Positions 1 through 8,163 of a stretch of DNA of 43,274 nt are shown here, in pieces. Made by a program: the position numbers and the translations under genes. Within the stretch, counting starts at the first letter, position 1. Each line of letters begins with the position of its first letter. The DNA is from Lawsonibacter sp. (GTDB lineage Bacteria; Bacillota; Clostridia; Oscillospirales; Oscillospiraceae): assembly GCA_022795855.1 (NCBI GenBank), contig JAAWHL010000012.1:1-43274 (forward strand). The letters run 5' to 3'. The notes under the pieces are model-generated. The model had not been told where the DNA came from, made no database searches, and worked only from the letters and a program-made list of their open reading frames with translations.

Positions 1-1
1 C

Positions 2-466
2 CCTGCCGGTCCTGCCGGCCCCGTGGGTGCTACGGGTGCCACCGGTGCCACGGGTGCGACCGGCGCTGTCGGCCCCACTGGCCCTACCGGCCCTGCCGGC
101 CCCGTGGGCGCTACAGGTGCCACGGGTGCGACCGGCGCTGTCGGCCCCACTGGCCCCACCGGCCCTGTCGGTCCCGTGGGTGCTACGGGTGCTGCTGGTG
201 CCGCCGGTGCGGAGGGTCCCACTGGTCCCGCTGGCCCTGCTGGTGCAGAGGGTCCCACCGGCCCTGCCGGTCCTGCTGGCGCGGAGGGCCCCACTGGTCC
301 CGCTGGCCCTGCTGGTGCAGAGGGCCCCACTGGCCCTGTCGGTCCCGTGGGTGCTACGGGTGCCGCTGGCGCCGCCGGTGCAGAGGGTCCCACTGGTCCC
401 GCCGGCCCTGCCGGTCCTGCTGGTGCAGAGGGCCCCACCGGCCCCACCGGCCCTGCCGGGACGGTG
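2..466 (+). repeat. In-frame tandem repeats encoding Gly-X-Y
   Basis: The DNA is built of 9-nt steps grouped into larger near-identical blocks, for example recurring ggtcccactggtcccgctgg and gtgggtgctacgggtgc segments. All units are multiples of 9 nt, so recombination or slippage would change protein length without breaking the frame. This is a coding minisatellite, not a CRISPR array. Confidence 0.85.
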
Positions 467-580
467 ACCCCCGGCGCCGCCGTAGCCGACTTGGATGCCG
501 CCGCTGACCTTGCCGCGACGGTGGCCAAGGTGAATGAACTGTTGGCCAGCCTGCGCGCTGCCGGCCTCATTGCAACCTGA
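2..580 (+). CDS. Collagen-like surface protein, C-terminal part (5' end outside window)
   Basis: The reading frame is open from base 2, so the gene starts upstream of the window; the GTG at 23 in the ORF track is only an internal Val codon. About 50 Gly-X-Y triplets are visible, rich in [18 protein letters not shown] and GAEGPTGP blocks, followed by a non-collagen tail of about 38 residues with heptad-like Leu/Val spacing ([19 protein letters not shown]). The triplets should form a collagen-type triple helix and the tail probably trimerises the chain. Such proteins form filaments on spore exosporia (BclA type) or cell surfaces; related tails also occur in phage fibres, from memory. Thr in the third position of many triplets offers O-glycosylation sites, which fits the glycosyltransferase directly downstream. 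Exact role unknown. Confidence 0.9.
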   Translation, partial: PAGPAGPVGATGATGATGATGAVGPTGPTGPAGPVGATGATGATGAVGPTGPTGPVGPVGATGAAGAAGAEGPTGPAGPAGAEGPTGPAGPAGAEGPTGPAGPAGAEGPTGPVGPVGATGAAGAAGAEGPTGPAGPAGPAGAEGPTGPTGPAGTVTPGAAVADLDAAADLAATVAKVNELLASLRAAGLIAT

Positions 581-598
581 GCCAGACAGGCTTGAGTT

Positions 599-626
599 GG
601 GAGCCGCCCAGGAATGGGCGGCTCCC
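599..626 (+). terminator. Perfect 12-bp hairpin between collagen gene and glycosyltransferase
   Basis: gggagccgccca pairs perfectly with tgggcggctccc around a GGAA tetraloop, 19 nt after the collagen stop codon. No U-run follows, so it may be a weak or factor-dependent terminator, an mRNA 3' stabiliser or an attenuator. The ORF-track ATG at 614 lies inside the stem, which argues against that start for the next gene. Confidence 0.6.
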
Positions 627-649
627 GCACCATAGGAAGGGAGGATTTT

Positions 650-1756
650 ATGGGCCGGTATCAAATCTGTGTCTACGCAATCTGCAAGAACGAGGTGAAG
701 TTTGCCGACCGTTGGATGGACTCTATGGGGGAGGCCGACCGGGTGGTGGTGCTGGACACCGGCTCTGACGACGGGACGGCAGAGCGGCTGCGGGCCCGGG
801 GAGCGGAGGTGACGGTGGAGGTCATTGCGCCCTGGCGCTTTGACACAGCCCGGAACCGCTCGCTGGAGCTGGTGCCGGAGGACATGGATATCTGCGTATG
901 CACCGACCTGGACGAGGTGTTCCGGCCTGGCTGGCGGGAGCGGCTGGAGGCGGCCTGGGGGGAAGGGGTCAGTCTGGCCAATTACCGCTACACCTGGAAC
1001 TTCAATCCGGACGGGAGCGAGGGATATGTCTTTTGGATTGAGAAGGTCCATGCCCGCCGTGGGTTCTGCTGGACCCACCCGGTGCACGAGGTGCTGACCT
1101 GGGTGGGACCGGGCCGGCAGGGCCGGACGGTGACGGCGGAGGGCGTGCAGCTGGACCACCACGCAGATGCGGGCAAGTCCAGGGGGCAGTACCTGCCTCT
1201 GCTGGAGCTGTCCGTGCAGGAGTCCCCTCAGGATGACCGAAACGTCCACTATCTGGGCCGGGAGTACATGTTCAGGGGCCGCTGGGACGACTGTATCGCC
1301 ACGCTGAAGCATCATCTGTCCATGCCCAGCGCCCGGTGGCCCGATGAGCGCGCGGCATCCATGCGCTTTATCGCCCGCTCCTATGAGCAGAAGGGGGAGA
1401 TACAGCTGGCCCGGGACTGGTATCTGCGGGCGATTGCTGAGGCGCCCCACCTGCGGGAGGCCTATCTGGACCTGGCCGGGCTGCTCTACCGCCGGGAGGA
1501 CTGGGAGGGAGTGCTCTATTTCACCGCCTGCGCCCTGAAAATCACCGTCCGCCCGAGAAGCTATATCTGCGAGGCGGCCAGCTGGGGCAGTCTGCCCCAC
1601 GACCTGCGCTCCATCGCCCTGTTCCGCACAGGCCGGACGGAGCAGGCCCTGGAGCAGGCGCGGCTGGCGCTGGCCTGCTCTCCCTCCGACCCCCGCCTGG
1701 AGGGGAACGTCAGGGTGCTGGAACGGCTGTGCGGAGCGAATCAGGAACGGGGCTAG
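650..1756 (+). CDS. Glycosyltransferase, GT2-like N-terminus with TPR-like tail
   Basis: A protein of 368 residues. The N-terminal half looks like a GT-A fold: CKNE near residue 10, LDTGSDDGT near 35 and the acidic DLDEVF near 86, which would bind the metal and sugar nucleotide. From about residue 200 the sequence becomes helical and TPR-like (YLGREYMFRGRWDD, ARDWYLRAIAEAP). This two-part layout resembles peptide-modifying enzymes such as SunS and the glycosyltransferases paired with BclA-type collagen-like proteins. I chose ATG 650 because ggaagggagg lies just before it; the track start at 614 falls inside a hairpin. The neighbour upstream is a Thr-rich collagen-like protein, so O-glycosylation of that protein is the natural inference. 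Sugar donor and acceptor cannot be read from the sequence. Confidence 0.8.
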   Translation: MGRYQICVYAICKNEVKFADRWMDSMGEADRVVVLDTGSDDGTAERLRARGAEVTVEVIAPWRFDTARNRSLELVPEDMDICVCTDLDEVFRPGWRERLEAAWGEGVSLANYRYTWNFNPDGSEGYVFWIEKVHARRGFCWTHPVHEVLTWVGPGRQGRTVTAEGVQLDHHADAGKSRGQYLPLLELSVQESPQDDRNVHYLGREYMFRGRWDDCIATLKHHLSMPSARWPDERAASMRFIARSYEQKGEIQLARDWYLRAIAEAPHLREAYLDLAGLLYRREDWEGVLYFTACALKITVRPRSYICEAASWGSLPHDLRSIALFRTGRTEQALEQARLALACSPSDPRLEGNVRVLERLCGANQERG

Positions 1757-1815
1757 GAGGGGGAAAAATCCCTCATCAAGCCCCGATTCAACCACGTCAC
1801 GCCCGATTCGGATCT

Positions 1816-1911
1816 GGCGGCCATCTGTTTTAGATTGTAGACTTTCGCCCAGCGTTCATAAGCCGGGCCCTTGCCCTTGACACTCCATGCGTCAAGGTAT
1901 GTATATTTAGA
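1816..1911 (-). pseudogene. Relaxase C-terminal fragment (conjugative element relic)
   Basis: Read on the minus strand, this stretch gives SKYTYLDAW followed by KGKGPAYERWAKVYNLKQMA, which I recognise as the helical C-terminal part of relaxase/mobilisation nucleases of gut integrative elements. The likeness ends abruptly after MAA (into RSESGVTW) and on the other side at the insertion-sequence remnant, and no start codon or N-terminal nuclease motif is present. It is about 32 codons of a once-larger gene. Too short for the ORF track. Identification is from memory of the family and needs a protein search. Confidence 0.55.
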
Positions 1912-1988
1912 AGCTGTACCAATGGGAAAGAAAGTGCTATAATGGGAACACGATACAGAAAAATAAGAGACGCAGTTATGCGAACGCT

Positions 1989-2418
1989 TTGAGCGACAGT
2001 CAATGGGCGGTCATAGCACCGCTGTTTCCCCGAGCAGGAAGCAGGAGGAAATAGGAAAAGCGGAAATTGGCAAACGCGGTGCTGTATTTTGCAGATAACG
2101 GCTGCAAATGGCGAAATCTGTCCCACGGTTTTCCACCGTACACAACAGCGGCGAATTTTTATTACGCCGCAATCCGAAGCGGGCTTTGGGAAAAGAGCCG
2201 TGCGGCGTTGGTGGAACGGGTACGGACAGACGCAGGACGGAATGTGGACCCCAGCGGCGCAATGATCGACCCGCAAAGCGTAGAGACCGCCTCAGCCGCA
2301 GAAGAACGCGGGATTGATGGAGGAAAAAATAAAAGGACGCAAACGGCACATCGTAGCGGATCCTATGGGTAATCTGCTGGCGGCGGTAGTTTACACTGCC
2401 AATACACATGATGCCAAA
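1989..2418 (+). pseudogene. IS5-family transposase, broken and truncated
   Basis: Translation in frame gives LSDSQWAVIAPLFP, then a TAG stop at 2052, then ADNGCKWRNLSHGFPPYTT and SGLWEKSRA, then MIDPQSV. At an A6 run near 2324-2329 the frame changes and GRKRHIVADPMGNLLAAVV and ANTHDAK follow. These are the conserved N-terminal and central blocks of IS5-family (IS427/IS1031-like) DDE transposases. Homology ends near 2418, so the C-terminal catalytic region is missing. The frame change could once have been programmed, but the stop codon and truncation make the gene dead. The left end of the element may be near 1909 (agaagctgtacc). No matching right end was found. Confidence 0.75.
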
Positions 2419-2599
2419 GAGGAAGAGAAAGAAGCCGAGCAAATCCGCAGGAGCGGTTGCAGTATCTTGCGACAGGAACAGCGGGAACAGCAACTCCGCA
2501 GGGCGCGGGATATGGAGCGATACCAGGCAGGGCGGCGGGATAGTCAGCGCTTATCCCACCGCCCTATTTTAGTTTCTGTATCTGCCCGAAAAATTGGAA

Positions 2600-3070
2600 T
2601 TAACTGTCTTTTGTGACTTCCGTTACTGTTAATTGTAACTGGTATGTGTTTTCTTCACCGTCTAAATTGGTGGTTTTTAACTCAAAGTAAAGATTGTTCT
2701 GTAAATCATCTTCCTCTGCTCTTTTGAGGACATCCCCGGATATTTTCCCTGTTTCACCCGCGATACCTATCGTTCCGCCTGTCATGTCGGCCACGCTGTT
2801 AGAAAGCAAAACTATGTCATCACTGCCGGATTGGATGTAGAAGGTCATGGAATAAGCAATAATATCCGATAATTCTCCATCCAAATTTCCACCATAAAAG
2901 ATTTCTTCCCCTTCATTCAAAACAATAACGCCATTGGAGATTGATAACATCTCATTTTCTCCGCAGAAAGAGTACACGACAAGAGATTCCCTTGTTGATT
3001 CATTGCCACAGCCCGACAGCAAGGCACAACACACTAAGGCGGCAAACAATATTACAGATATTTTTCTCAT
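2600..3070 (-). CDS. Small AT-rich putative lipoprotein
   Basis: A protein of 156 residues. It starts with a lipoprotein signal peptide: MRK, a hydrophobic stretch, and the lipobox LLSGC with Cys21 as the expected lipidation site. The remaining 135 residues are acidic and strand-rich, with no family I can name. A ggagg lies about 15 nt before the ATG, a long spacing. The gene is clearly more AT-rich than the housekeeping genes around it and sits between a transposase remnant and a structured non-coding block, so horizontal acquisition with the surrounding relic is likely. It would be exported and anchored on the outer face of the membrane. Function unknown. Confidence 0.7.
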   Translation of the reverse strand: MRKISVILFAALVCCALLSGCGNESTRESLVVYSFCGENEMLSISNGVIVLNEGEEIFYGGNLDGELSDIIAYSMTFYIQSGSDDIVLLSNSVADMTGGTIGIAGETGKISGDVLKRAEEDDLQNNLYFELKTTNLDGEENTYQLQLTVTEVTKDS

Positions 3071-3615
3071 AGATTTTCTTTTTAACCTCCGTTTTTACAC
3101 TGTTATGCTATCTGACAAATTATGATTTCCTTCTCTTTTCAAAGTACCCATATAATGAAATACAAATGTTTGCAGGACTCCGCTCTGAACCCCTTGGCCG
3201 TCTGGATTTTGCCGCTGCCGTTTCGCCGCCAAAAACGGGGAACAGGATTTGACAATCCTGCCCCCCGCTTTCGTCCGCTTCATTTTAACGGCAAAACCGT
3301 CTGCACTGCTGCGGCGGCTGCCGGTAGGTTTTGTGGTGGCTCTGCCCCCGCGCCCCCGGCCTCTCCCAAAGAACAGGATAAGGGCAAGTGCGTAACCGGC
3401 GGGCATGGACATTTAGACTTGCGGCACAGCCCCAAACCCGCATGAATACGGGCTTCCTGGGGCGCTCCAAGCCCCCGGCGCGGGGCGGGTTTTTTATGCT
3501 GCCTACCCCCGAAAACGGCTTTTAACCGTCCACGGGGCTTTTCCTGCCTGATTTTCCCACCCCCTGAAAAGTTCCTCTTGACAAAAGCCTAACAGCCTGA
3601 CAACCGTGTTTGCGG
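3071..3615. other. Non-coding, structured stretch of probable mobile-element origin
   Basis: No convincing gene. The ORFs here (3122-3445 plus, 3095-3412 minus) are low-complexity and lack good ribosome binding sites. The part from 3425 to 3540 is dense in inverted repeats: AGCCCC/GGGGC enclosing CCCG/CGGG, then a GC stem followed by TTTTTT, then CCCCG/CGGGG. The position beside a relaxase fragment and a dead transposase suggests it is the remainder of an integrative element. I cannot assign a function. Confidence 0.45.
3471..3496 (+). terminator. Intrinsic terminator in the relic region
   Basis: GCCCC-cggcgc-GGGGC followed by GGGTTTTTT. It would stop plus-strand transcription, although no intact plus-strand gene precedes it, so it is probably left over from the decayed element. 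Confidence 0.5.
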
Positions 3616-5106
3616 TCACACCTGGTTCAAGAAGCGAAGGAAGGCGTCCCGGCCGTCGGGGGTGCGGGCATAGACTCCCGCGTGTTCCAGGACCTGGGCA
3701 AAGACCATCCCGGTTTCCTTTTTAACGAGCTCCAGGGCGTTTTCGGCAGTGATGGTATCCTTTGGGGCGAAGCGCTCCGCCCAATCGGCGTGCTTGGCGG
3801 TGAGCGCTTCGCTGCGCAGGTCGCCTCTGGAGGCCAGACAGCCGGCCACAGCGGCCAGTTCCTCCTTCAGCCGGGCGGGGAGGACAGCCAGACCCATCAC
3901 CTCAATCAGGCCGATGTTCTCCTTCTTGATGTGGTGCAGCTCGGCGTGGGGGTGGTACAGGCCCAGGGGGTGCTCGGGAGTGGTCAGATTGTTCCGGAGG
4001 ACCAGGTCCAGCTCATAGGATTCCCCTCGGCGGCGGGCGATCGGCGTGATGGTGTTGTGGGGCTCGCCGTCGGTCTGGGCGAAAATGACCGCCGCCTCGT
4101 CGGTATAGCCCCGCCAGGAAAGGAGGATTCTGTCGGCCAGGTCAATCAGCCGCTGCCGGTCCCGGGAGGCAATCCGCACCACCGACATAGGCCATTTGAC
4201 GATACCCGCCTCCACATCCTCAAAGCCGGGGAAACGGAAGGGGGTCTCCACCGGGGCCTTGGCCATGGCGAAGTCGTACCGGCCGCCCTGGAAATGGTCG
4301 TGGGCCAGGATGGAGCCGCCCACAATGGGCAGGTCGGCGTTGGAGCCCACAAAATAGTGGGGGAATTGGTGCACAAAGTCCAGCAGCTTGGCGAAGCAGG
4401 CCCGGTCGATTTTCATGGGTGTGTGTTCGCTGTTGAGGCAGATACAGTGCTCGTTGTAGTAGACATAGGGGGAGTACTGCAGGAACCAGGGGGAGTTATG
4501 GATGGTGATGGGGATGATTCGGTGGTTCTGCCGGGCGGGGTGGTTGACCCGGCCGGCGTAGCCCGCGTTTTCGGCACACAGCTGGCACCGGGGGTAGGAG
4601 GAAGCGGGCAGATTCTTTGCGGCGGCGATGGCTTTTGGGTCCTTCTCCGGCTTGGACAGGTTGATGGTGATATCCAGCTCGCCGTATTCGGTGGGCACCT
4701 TCCACTGGATGTCCCGGGCGATGCGGTCCCGGCGGATGTAGTTGGTGTCCTGACTGAACCGGTAGTACCAGTCGGTGGCCTGCCTGGGGTCCCGGGCATA
4801 GAGCGTCCGAAATGTTTCGATGACCTGGGCGGGGCGGGGGGTCAGGCGGCCCATCAGCTCGGTGTCAAACAGGTCCCGGTAGACAACTGAGTTCTCCGGA
4901 AGCACGCCCCGGGCGCAGGCGTCGTCCAGCAGCTCCTCCAGCACGGGGGCCAGCCGGATTTCCCCCCAGTCCCGGCCGGGGTCGCTGAAGCTGTCCAGCT
5001 TCAGTACGTCCAGGATGGTGTTGACAGCCCAGGTAAATTCGCTGTCCTCAATCAGCCCGGTGCGCAGGGCGTAGACAGCCAGTTTGGAAACGGCATGGTC
5101 AATCAT
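3616..5106 (-). CDS. galT: Galactose-1-phosphate uridylyltransferase (Firmicutes type)
   Basis: A 496-residue enzyme of the Leloir pathway that swaps UMP between UDP-glucose and galactose-1-phosphate, in the cytoplasm. It matches the long Firmicutes GalT class (about 490-510 residues), not the shorter E. coli class. The active-site signature HDHFQGG with His269 and His271 is visible, as is the Cys pair in CQLCAENAGYAGR. The track ORF starts at 5208, but MIDHAVSKL at 5106 is preceded by ggaggaga at proper spacing, so I start there. It lies downstream of the sodium symporter on the same strand, separated by about 210 nt with two hairpins, so it may have its own promoter. No galK or galE is nearby. 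Confidence 0.93.
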   Translation of the reverse strand: MIDHAVSKLAVYALRTGLIEDSEFTWAVNTILDVLKLDSFSDPGRDWGEIRLAPVLEELLDDACARGVLPENSVVYRDLFDTELMGRLTPRPAQVIETFRTLYARDPRQATDWYYRFSQDTNYIRRDRIARDIQWKVPTEYGELDITINLSKPEKDPKAIAAAKNLPASSYPRCQLCAENAGYAGRVNHPARQNHRIIPITIHNSPWFLQYSPYVYYNEHCICLNSEHTPMKIDRACFAKLLDFVHQFPHYFVGSNADLPIVGGSILAHDHFQGGRYDFAMAKAPVETPFRFPGFEDVEAGIVKWPMSVVRIASRDRQRLIDLADRILLSWRGYTDEAAVIFAQTDGEPHNTITPIARRRGESYELDLVLRNNLTTPEHPLGLYHPHAELHHIKKENIGLIEVMGLAVLPARLKEELAAVAGCLASRGDLRSEALTAKHADWAERFAPKDTITAENALELVKKETGMVFAQVLEHAGVYARTPDGRDAFLRFLNQV

Positions 5107-5213
5107 GGAATCTCCTCCACATCTAAGGCGGCGCAGAGCCGCTTTTTCGCACATATTGTACTGTGTTTTCAGCCGTCCGTCAAGCCGGGATTGGGGGAAA
5201 CGGGGCACGGAAG

Positions 5214-5252
5214 AGCGGGCAGGGCAGACCGGTCCGGTCTGTCCTGCCCGCT
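5214..5252 (-). terminator. 17-bp hairpin between symporter and galT
   Basis: agcgggcagggcagacc pairs with ggtctgtcctgcccgct around a 5-nt loop, with one G-T wobble. No strong U-run follows on the minus strand (CUUCCGUG), so it could be a weak terminator of the symporter transcript or a processing or attenuation element before galT. Confidence 0.5.
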
Positions 5253-5281
5253 GGCGCGGTCCGATTCAGGAATCTGTATGG

Positions 5282-5309
5282 GCGCCTCCAAACGCGCGTC
5301 TGGAGGCGC
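5282..5309 (-). terminator. Hairpin directly after symporter stop
   Basis: GCGCCTCCA/TGGAGGCGC, a 9-bp stem with a 10-nt loop starting a few nt past the stop codon of the symporter. There is no U-run. It probably contributes to transcript ending or 3' stability. Confidence 0.45.
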
Positions 5310-5315
5310 TGTGCT

Positions 5316-6749
5316 TTATGCGGAGAACAGGCCCAGGCCGAAGAACTCATTCAGCTGGCCCAGAAGGACAAGGACCATGATGACAGGGACCACAAAGCGG
5401 ATGCAGAAGGAGAAGAAACGGTAGCTCTGGAAGGAGTTTCCCTCTCGGGTGACCTCGTCCCGGATTGCGGACGGCTTGACAACCCAGGCGACCATGACGG
5501 ACATGAGCAGCGCGCCCAGAGGCATGGCAAGCCCCTCGGAGATGCAGCCCATAAAGTCCAGCCAGGAGCTGGCGAAGGGCCGTCCCGTAGAGGCGAAGGG
5601 AATCCAGAGGCCGTTGCTGCCCAGGCCGTCCAGGGCCACCACAACGGCCTCGGCCAGAATGGCCAGGCAGACGATGCCTACCAGGCGGGGGCGGTTTGGT
5701 TTCCGGTGCTCCATCTCGGCCCGGTCCACAAAGAAGGTAACCAGCACTTCAATCAGGGCGATGGCGGAGGTGACAGCGGCAATCAGAACCAGCAGGTAGA
5801 ACAGGATGCCGAACAGGGGGCCGGAGGCGCCCATGGAATGGAACACGTCCTGAAGGGTGATGAACAGCAGCTTGGGTCCGGCCATGTTGGCGCCCTCGCC
5901 CCCCAGGGCGAAGGCGGCGGGCAGCACGGCTATGCCGGCCATGACGGCCACCAGGGTATCGGAGAGGATGATGAGCAGGGAGTTGCGCACCAGACTTTCC
6001 TTCCGGTTCAGATAAGAGCCGTAGGTGACGGTGATGCCCATGGCCAGGGACAGGGAGAAGAACATCTGGCCGCCGGCGGCGGCCAGCACCTTGATAAAGT
6101 TGTCCCGCAGGGGCTGCAGGTTGGGCCGGAACATGAAGGCCAGACCCTCGGCGGCGCCGGGCAGGGTGACGGCGCGGACGATGACCGCCAGCAGCATGAT
6201 AAACAGCGCGGGCATCCCCACGGTGTTGAAGCGCTCGATGCCGTCCTTGATGCCGCCCCGAATGATGAGGAAACAGATTAGGAGAAACAGGAGGGTATAC
6301 AGCACGCTGCTGGCCGGGTCGGTGAGCATGGCGGAGAAGGAATCGGCCCCGCTGGCCAGGGGGAGCTCCGCCAGTCCAAGCAGCTCCCGCACGTTCAGGG
6401 CGACATACTCCATGCAGTAGGCGCCCAGAACGCTGTAAAAGCTGAGAATCAGGAAGGGGGAGAGCATGGCAAGCCAGCCAATCCAGCCAAACCGTTTGGA
6501 CATGGACTGATAGGTGACGACTACGCTGCGCCCCACCTTGCGGCCCATGGCCAGCTCGGAGATCATGATGGGAAAGCCCACCAGGATGGCGAGAATCAGA
6601 TAAAGAATCAGAAAAGCGAAACCGCCGTTGGCGCCCATTTTATAGGGAAAGGCCCAGATGTTGCCCAGGCCGACGGCGGCGCCCACCGTAGCCAGGAGAA
6701 ACCCCAGGTTGCTGCCCCATTGGCCGCGGGAATGGTGTTGATGTTCCAT
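5316..6749 (-). CDS. Sodium-dependent transporter, SNF/NSS family
   Basis: A 477-residue polytopic membrane protein of the neurotransmitter:sodium symporter family (LeuT-like). TM1 carries the sodium-site signature GNIWAFPY near residue 30, followed by the basic loop ELAMGRKVGRS and about 11 further hydrophobic segments. The likely substrate is an amino acid or related small solute driven by sodium; the exact one cannot be told. The track ORF extends to 6884, but MEHQHHSRGQ at 6749 has acggaggaaaac before it, and the longer version would add a basic, non-membrane leader. It stands alone on the minus strand, divergent from the GIY-YIG gene. Confidence 0.9.
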   Translation of the reverse strand: MEHQHHSRGQWGSNLGFLLATVGAAVGLGNIWAFPYKMGANGGFAFLILYLILAILVGFPIMISELAMGRKVGRSVVVTYQSMSKRFGWIGWLAMLSPFLILSFYSVLGAYCMEYVALNVRELLGLAELPLASGADSFSAMLTDPASSVLYTLLFLLICFLIIRGGIKDGIERFNTVGMPALFIMLLAVIVRAVTLPGAAEGLAFMFRPNLQPLRDNFIKVLAAAGGQMFFSLSLAMGITVTYGSYLNRKESLVRNSLLIILSDTLVAVMAGIAVLPAAFALGGEGANMAGPKLLFITLQDVFHSMGASGPLFGILFYLLVLIAAVTSAIALIEVLVTFFVDRAEMEHRKPNRPRLVGIVCLAILAEAVVVALDGLGSNGLWIPFASTGRPFASSWLDFMGCISEGLAMPLGALLMSVMVAWVVKPSAIRDEVTREGNSFQSYRFFSFCIRFVVPVIMVLVLLGQLNEFFGLGLFSA

Positions 6750-6972
6750 GTTTTCCTCCGTAAATAGTTGGTGATTTGTCAGAAGCGCCCGAAAAAAGGG
6801 AGGGAGCGCGTCCCGCGCCGCAGGGGCGCCGGGCGGTTTCCGACGGCAGGAAAGCAGCGCCGGGGGCCGGAGCTTCTCCGGCACGGACGGTGCTGTTCGT
6901 CCAGTATATACGAATATGGCGGAAAAGGGAAGAGGAAATCCCCATTATTTTCTAAAATATTTTCCGTTTTCC

Positions 6973-7001
6973 TTGCGGGGCGGGGATGTTTTGGATAAAA
7001 T
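6973..7001 (+). promoter_or_regulatory. Sigma-A-like promoter for the GIY-YIG gene
   Basis: TTGCGG, a 17-nt spacer and TAAAAT lie 25 nt upstream of the GTG start. The stretch is locally AT-rich in an otherwise GC-rich region. It may also feed pyrH downstream. Confidence 0.5.
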
Positions 7002-7025
7002 AGAGGCGAGGAGGAGGGGAGCGGC

Positions 7026-7301
7026 GTGGATTGGTACGTGTACATCCTCCGGTGCGGGGACGGGACCCTGTACACCGGGGCGACCAGCGATGTGGAGCGC
7101 AGGCTCCGGACCCACCGGGCCGGGCGGGGGGCCAAGTACACCCGGGGACGGGGGCCGCTGGAGCTGGTCTATCAGGAGCGGACGGAGGGCCGCGCCCAGG
7201 CGCTGCGGCGGGAGCGGGCGATTAAGGCCCTGCCCCGGGCGGAAAAGCTGGCCCTATGCCGGGATACGGCCGGAAAAAGCGGGACGGGAGCAGACGGATA
7301 A
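7026..7301 (+). CDS. GIY-YIG domain protein (YhbQ/UvrC-N-like)
   Basis: A 91-residue single-domain protein. It opens with [18 protein letters not shown], the classical GIY-YIG core with Tyr and Gly in both half motifs, followed by an Arg-rich helix (VERRLRTH) and [13 protein letters not shown]. This matches the small stand-alone family often annotated as YhbQ or YazA, possibly DNA-structure nucleases of unproven role. The start is a GTG at 7026 with gaggagggg just upstream. It precedes pyrH by about 95 nt on the same strand and could share a transcript. The last 15 residues are low-complexity. Confidence 0.88.
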   Translation: MDWYVYILRCGDGTLYTGATSDVERRLRTHRAGRGAKYTRGRGPLELVYQERTEGRAQALRRERAIKALPRAEKLALCRDTAGKSGTGADG

Positions 7302-7396
7302 AGAACGGGGAAAAAATTTGCCTTCCCCTCTATGCAAACTGGAAGAAATATATTAAAATAAAAGGGACATATCTTGAAGAGACAAGGAGTGGTTCC

Positions 7397-8113
7397 ATGG
7401 AGCAGCCAAAATATAAAAGAGTCCTGCTGAAAATCAGCGGCGAGGCCCTGGCGGGCGACGCCTCCCGCGGCCTGGATTTCGGCGTAATCGGGCAGGTGTG
7501 CGACGTCATCAAGCGGTGCGTGGACCTGGGCGTACAGGTGGGCGTCGTGGTGGGCGGCGGCAATTTCTGGCGCGGCCTGAAGGACGGCGGCGACAAGATG
7601 GAGCGGGTGCGGGCCGACCACATGGGGATGCTGGCCACCTCCATCAACGCCCTGGCTGTGGCCGACGTGCTGGAGCAGAAGGGCGTGGAGGTCCGGGTGC
7701 AGACCGCCATTGAGATGCGTCCCTTTGCCGAGCCCTTTATCCGCTCCAAGGCCATCCGCCATTTTCAGAAGGGCAGAGTGGTGATTTTTGGCTGCGGGAC
7801 GGGCAATCCCTTCTTTTCCACCGACACCGCGGCGGTGCTGCGGGCGGCGGAGATTGACGCGGACGTGATTCTTCTGGCCAAAAATATCGACGGGGTGTAC
7901 TCCGCCGACCCCAAAAAGGACCCCGCCGCAGTGAAATACGACTCCATCAGCTACGACGCGGTGCTGGCGCAGCATCTTCAGGTGATGGACTCCACCGCCA
8001 CCTCCCTGTCCATGGACAACAAAATTCCGGTGCTGCTCTTTGCCCTGAAGGACCCGGAGAACATTCTGCGTGCGGTGATGGGCGAGAAAATCGGCACCGT
8101 GGTGGAGAACTGA
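7397..8113 (+). CDS. pyrH: UMP kinase
   Basis: A 238-residue amino-acid-kinase-fold enzyme that phosphorylates UMP to UDP with ATP for nucleotide and cell-wall precursor synthesis. Visible motifs are LLKISGEAL near the N-terminus, GGGNFWRG, and [13 protein letters not shown] with the acidic residues of the substrate pocket. The length equals the family norm. I start at ATG 7397 (MEQPKYKRV), preceded by aaggagtgg; the track ORF begins 47 codons earlier without a matching leader. It is first in the conserved Firmicutes run pyrH-frr-uppS-cdsA-dxr-rseP. Confidence 0.96.
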   Translation: MEQPKYKRVLLKISGEALAGDASRGLDFGVIGQVCDVIKRCVDLGVQVGVVVGGGNFWRGLKDGGDKMERVRADHMGMLATSINALAVADVLEQKGVEVRVQTAIEMRPFAEPFIRSKAIRHFQKGRVVIFGCGTGNPFFSTDTAAVLRAAEIDADVILLAKNIDGVYSADPKKDPAAVKYDSISYDAVLAQHLQVMDSTATSLSMDNKIPVLLFALKDPENILRAVMGEKIGTVVEN

Positions 8114-8163
8114 CCGGATGAAGCGGCCGGACGGCCCTGATACAGAAAGGAAGGTAAAGACAT

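Noticed and set aside
2-466. CRISPR array
   Set aside because: Repeats are contiguous 9-nt coding units giving Gly-X-Y with no unique spacers.
1905-2616. Complete insertion sequence
   Set aside because: Stop codon, frame change, missing C-terminal transposase part and no paired terminal repeats; only a remnant.
3610-4890. Long plus-strand ORF (426 aa) over galT
   Set aside because: It is antisense to a well-recognised galT; Gly/Val/Gln-rich translation without motifs, a shadow of GC3-biased codons.
5163-6281. Long plus-strand ORF (372 aa) over the symporter
   Set aside because: Antisense shadow, rich in Gly/Gln/Asp/His, no domain; the minus strand holds a clear SNF transporter.
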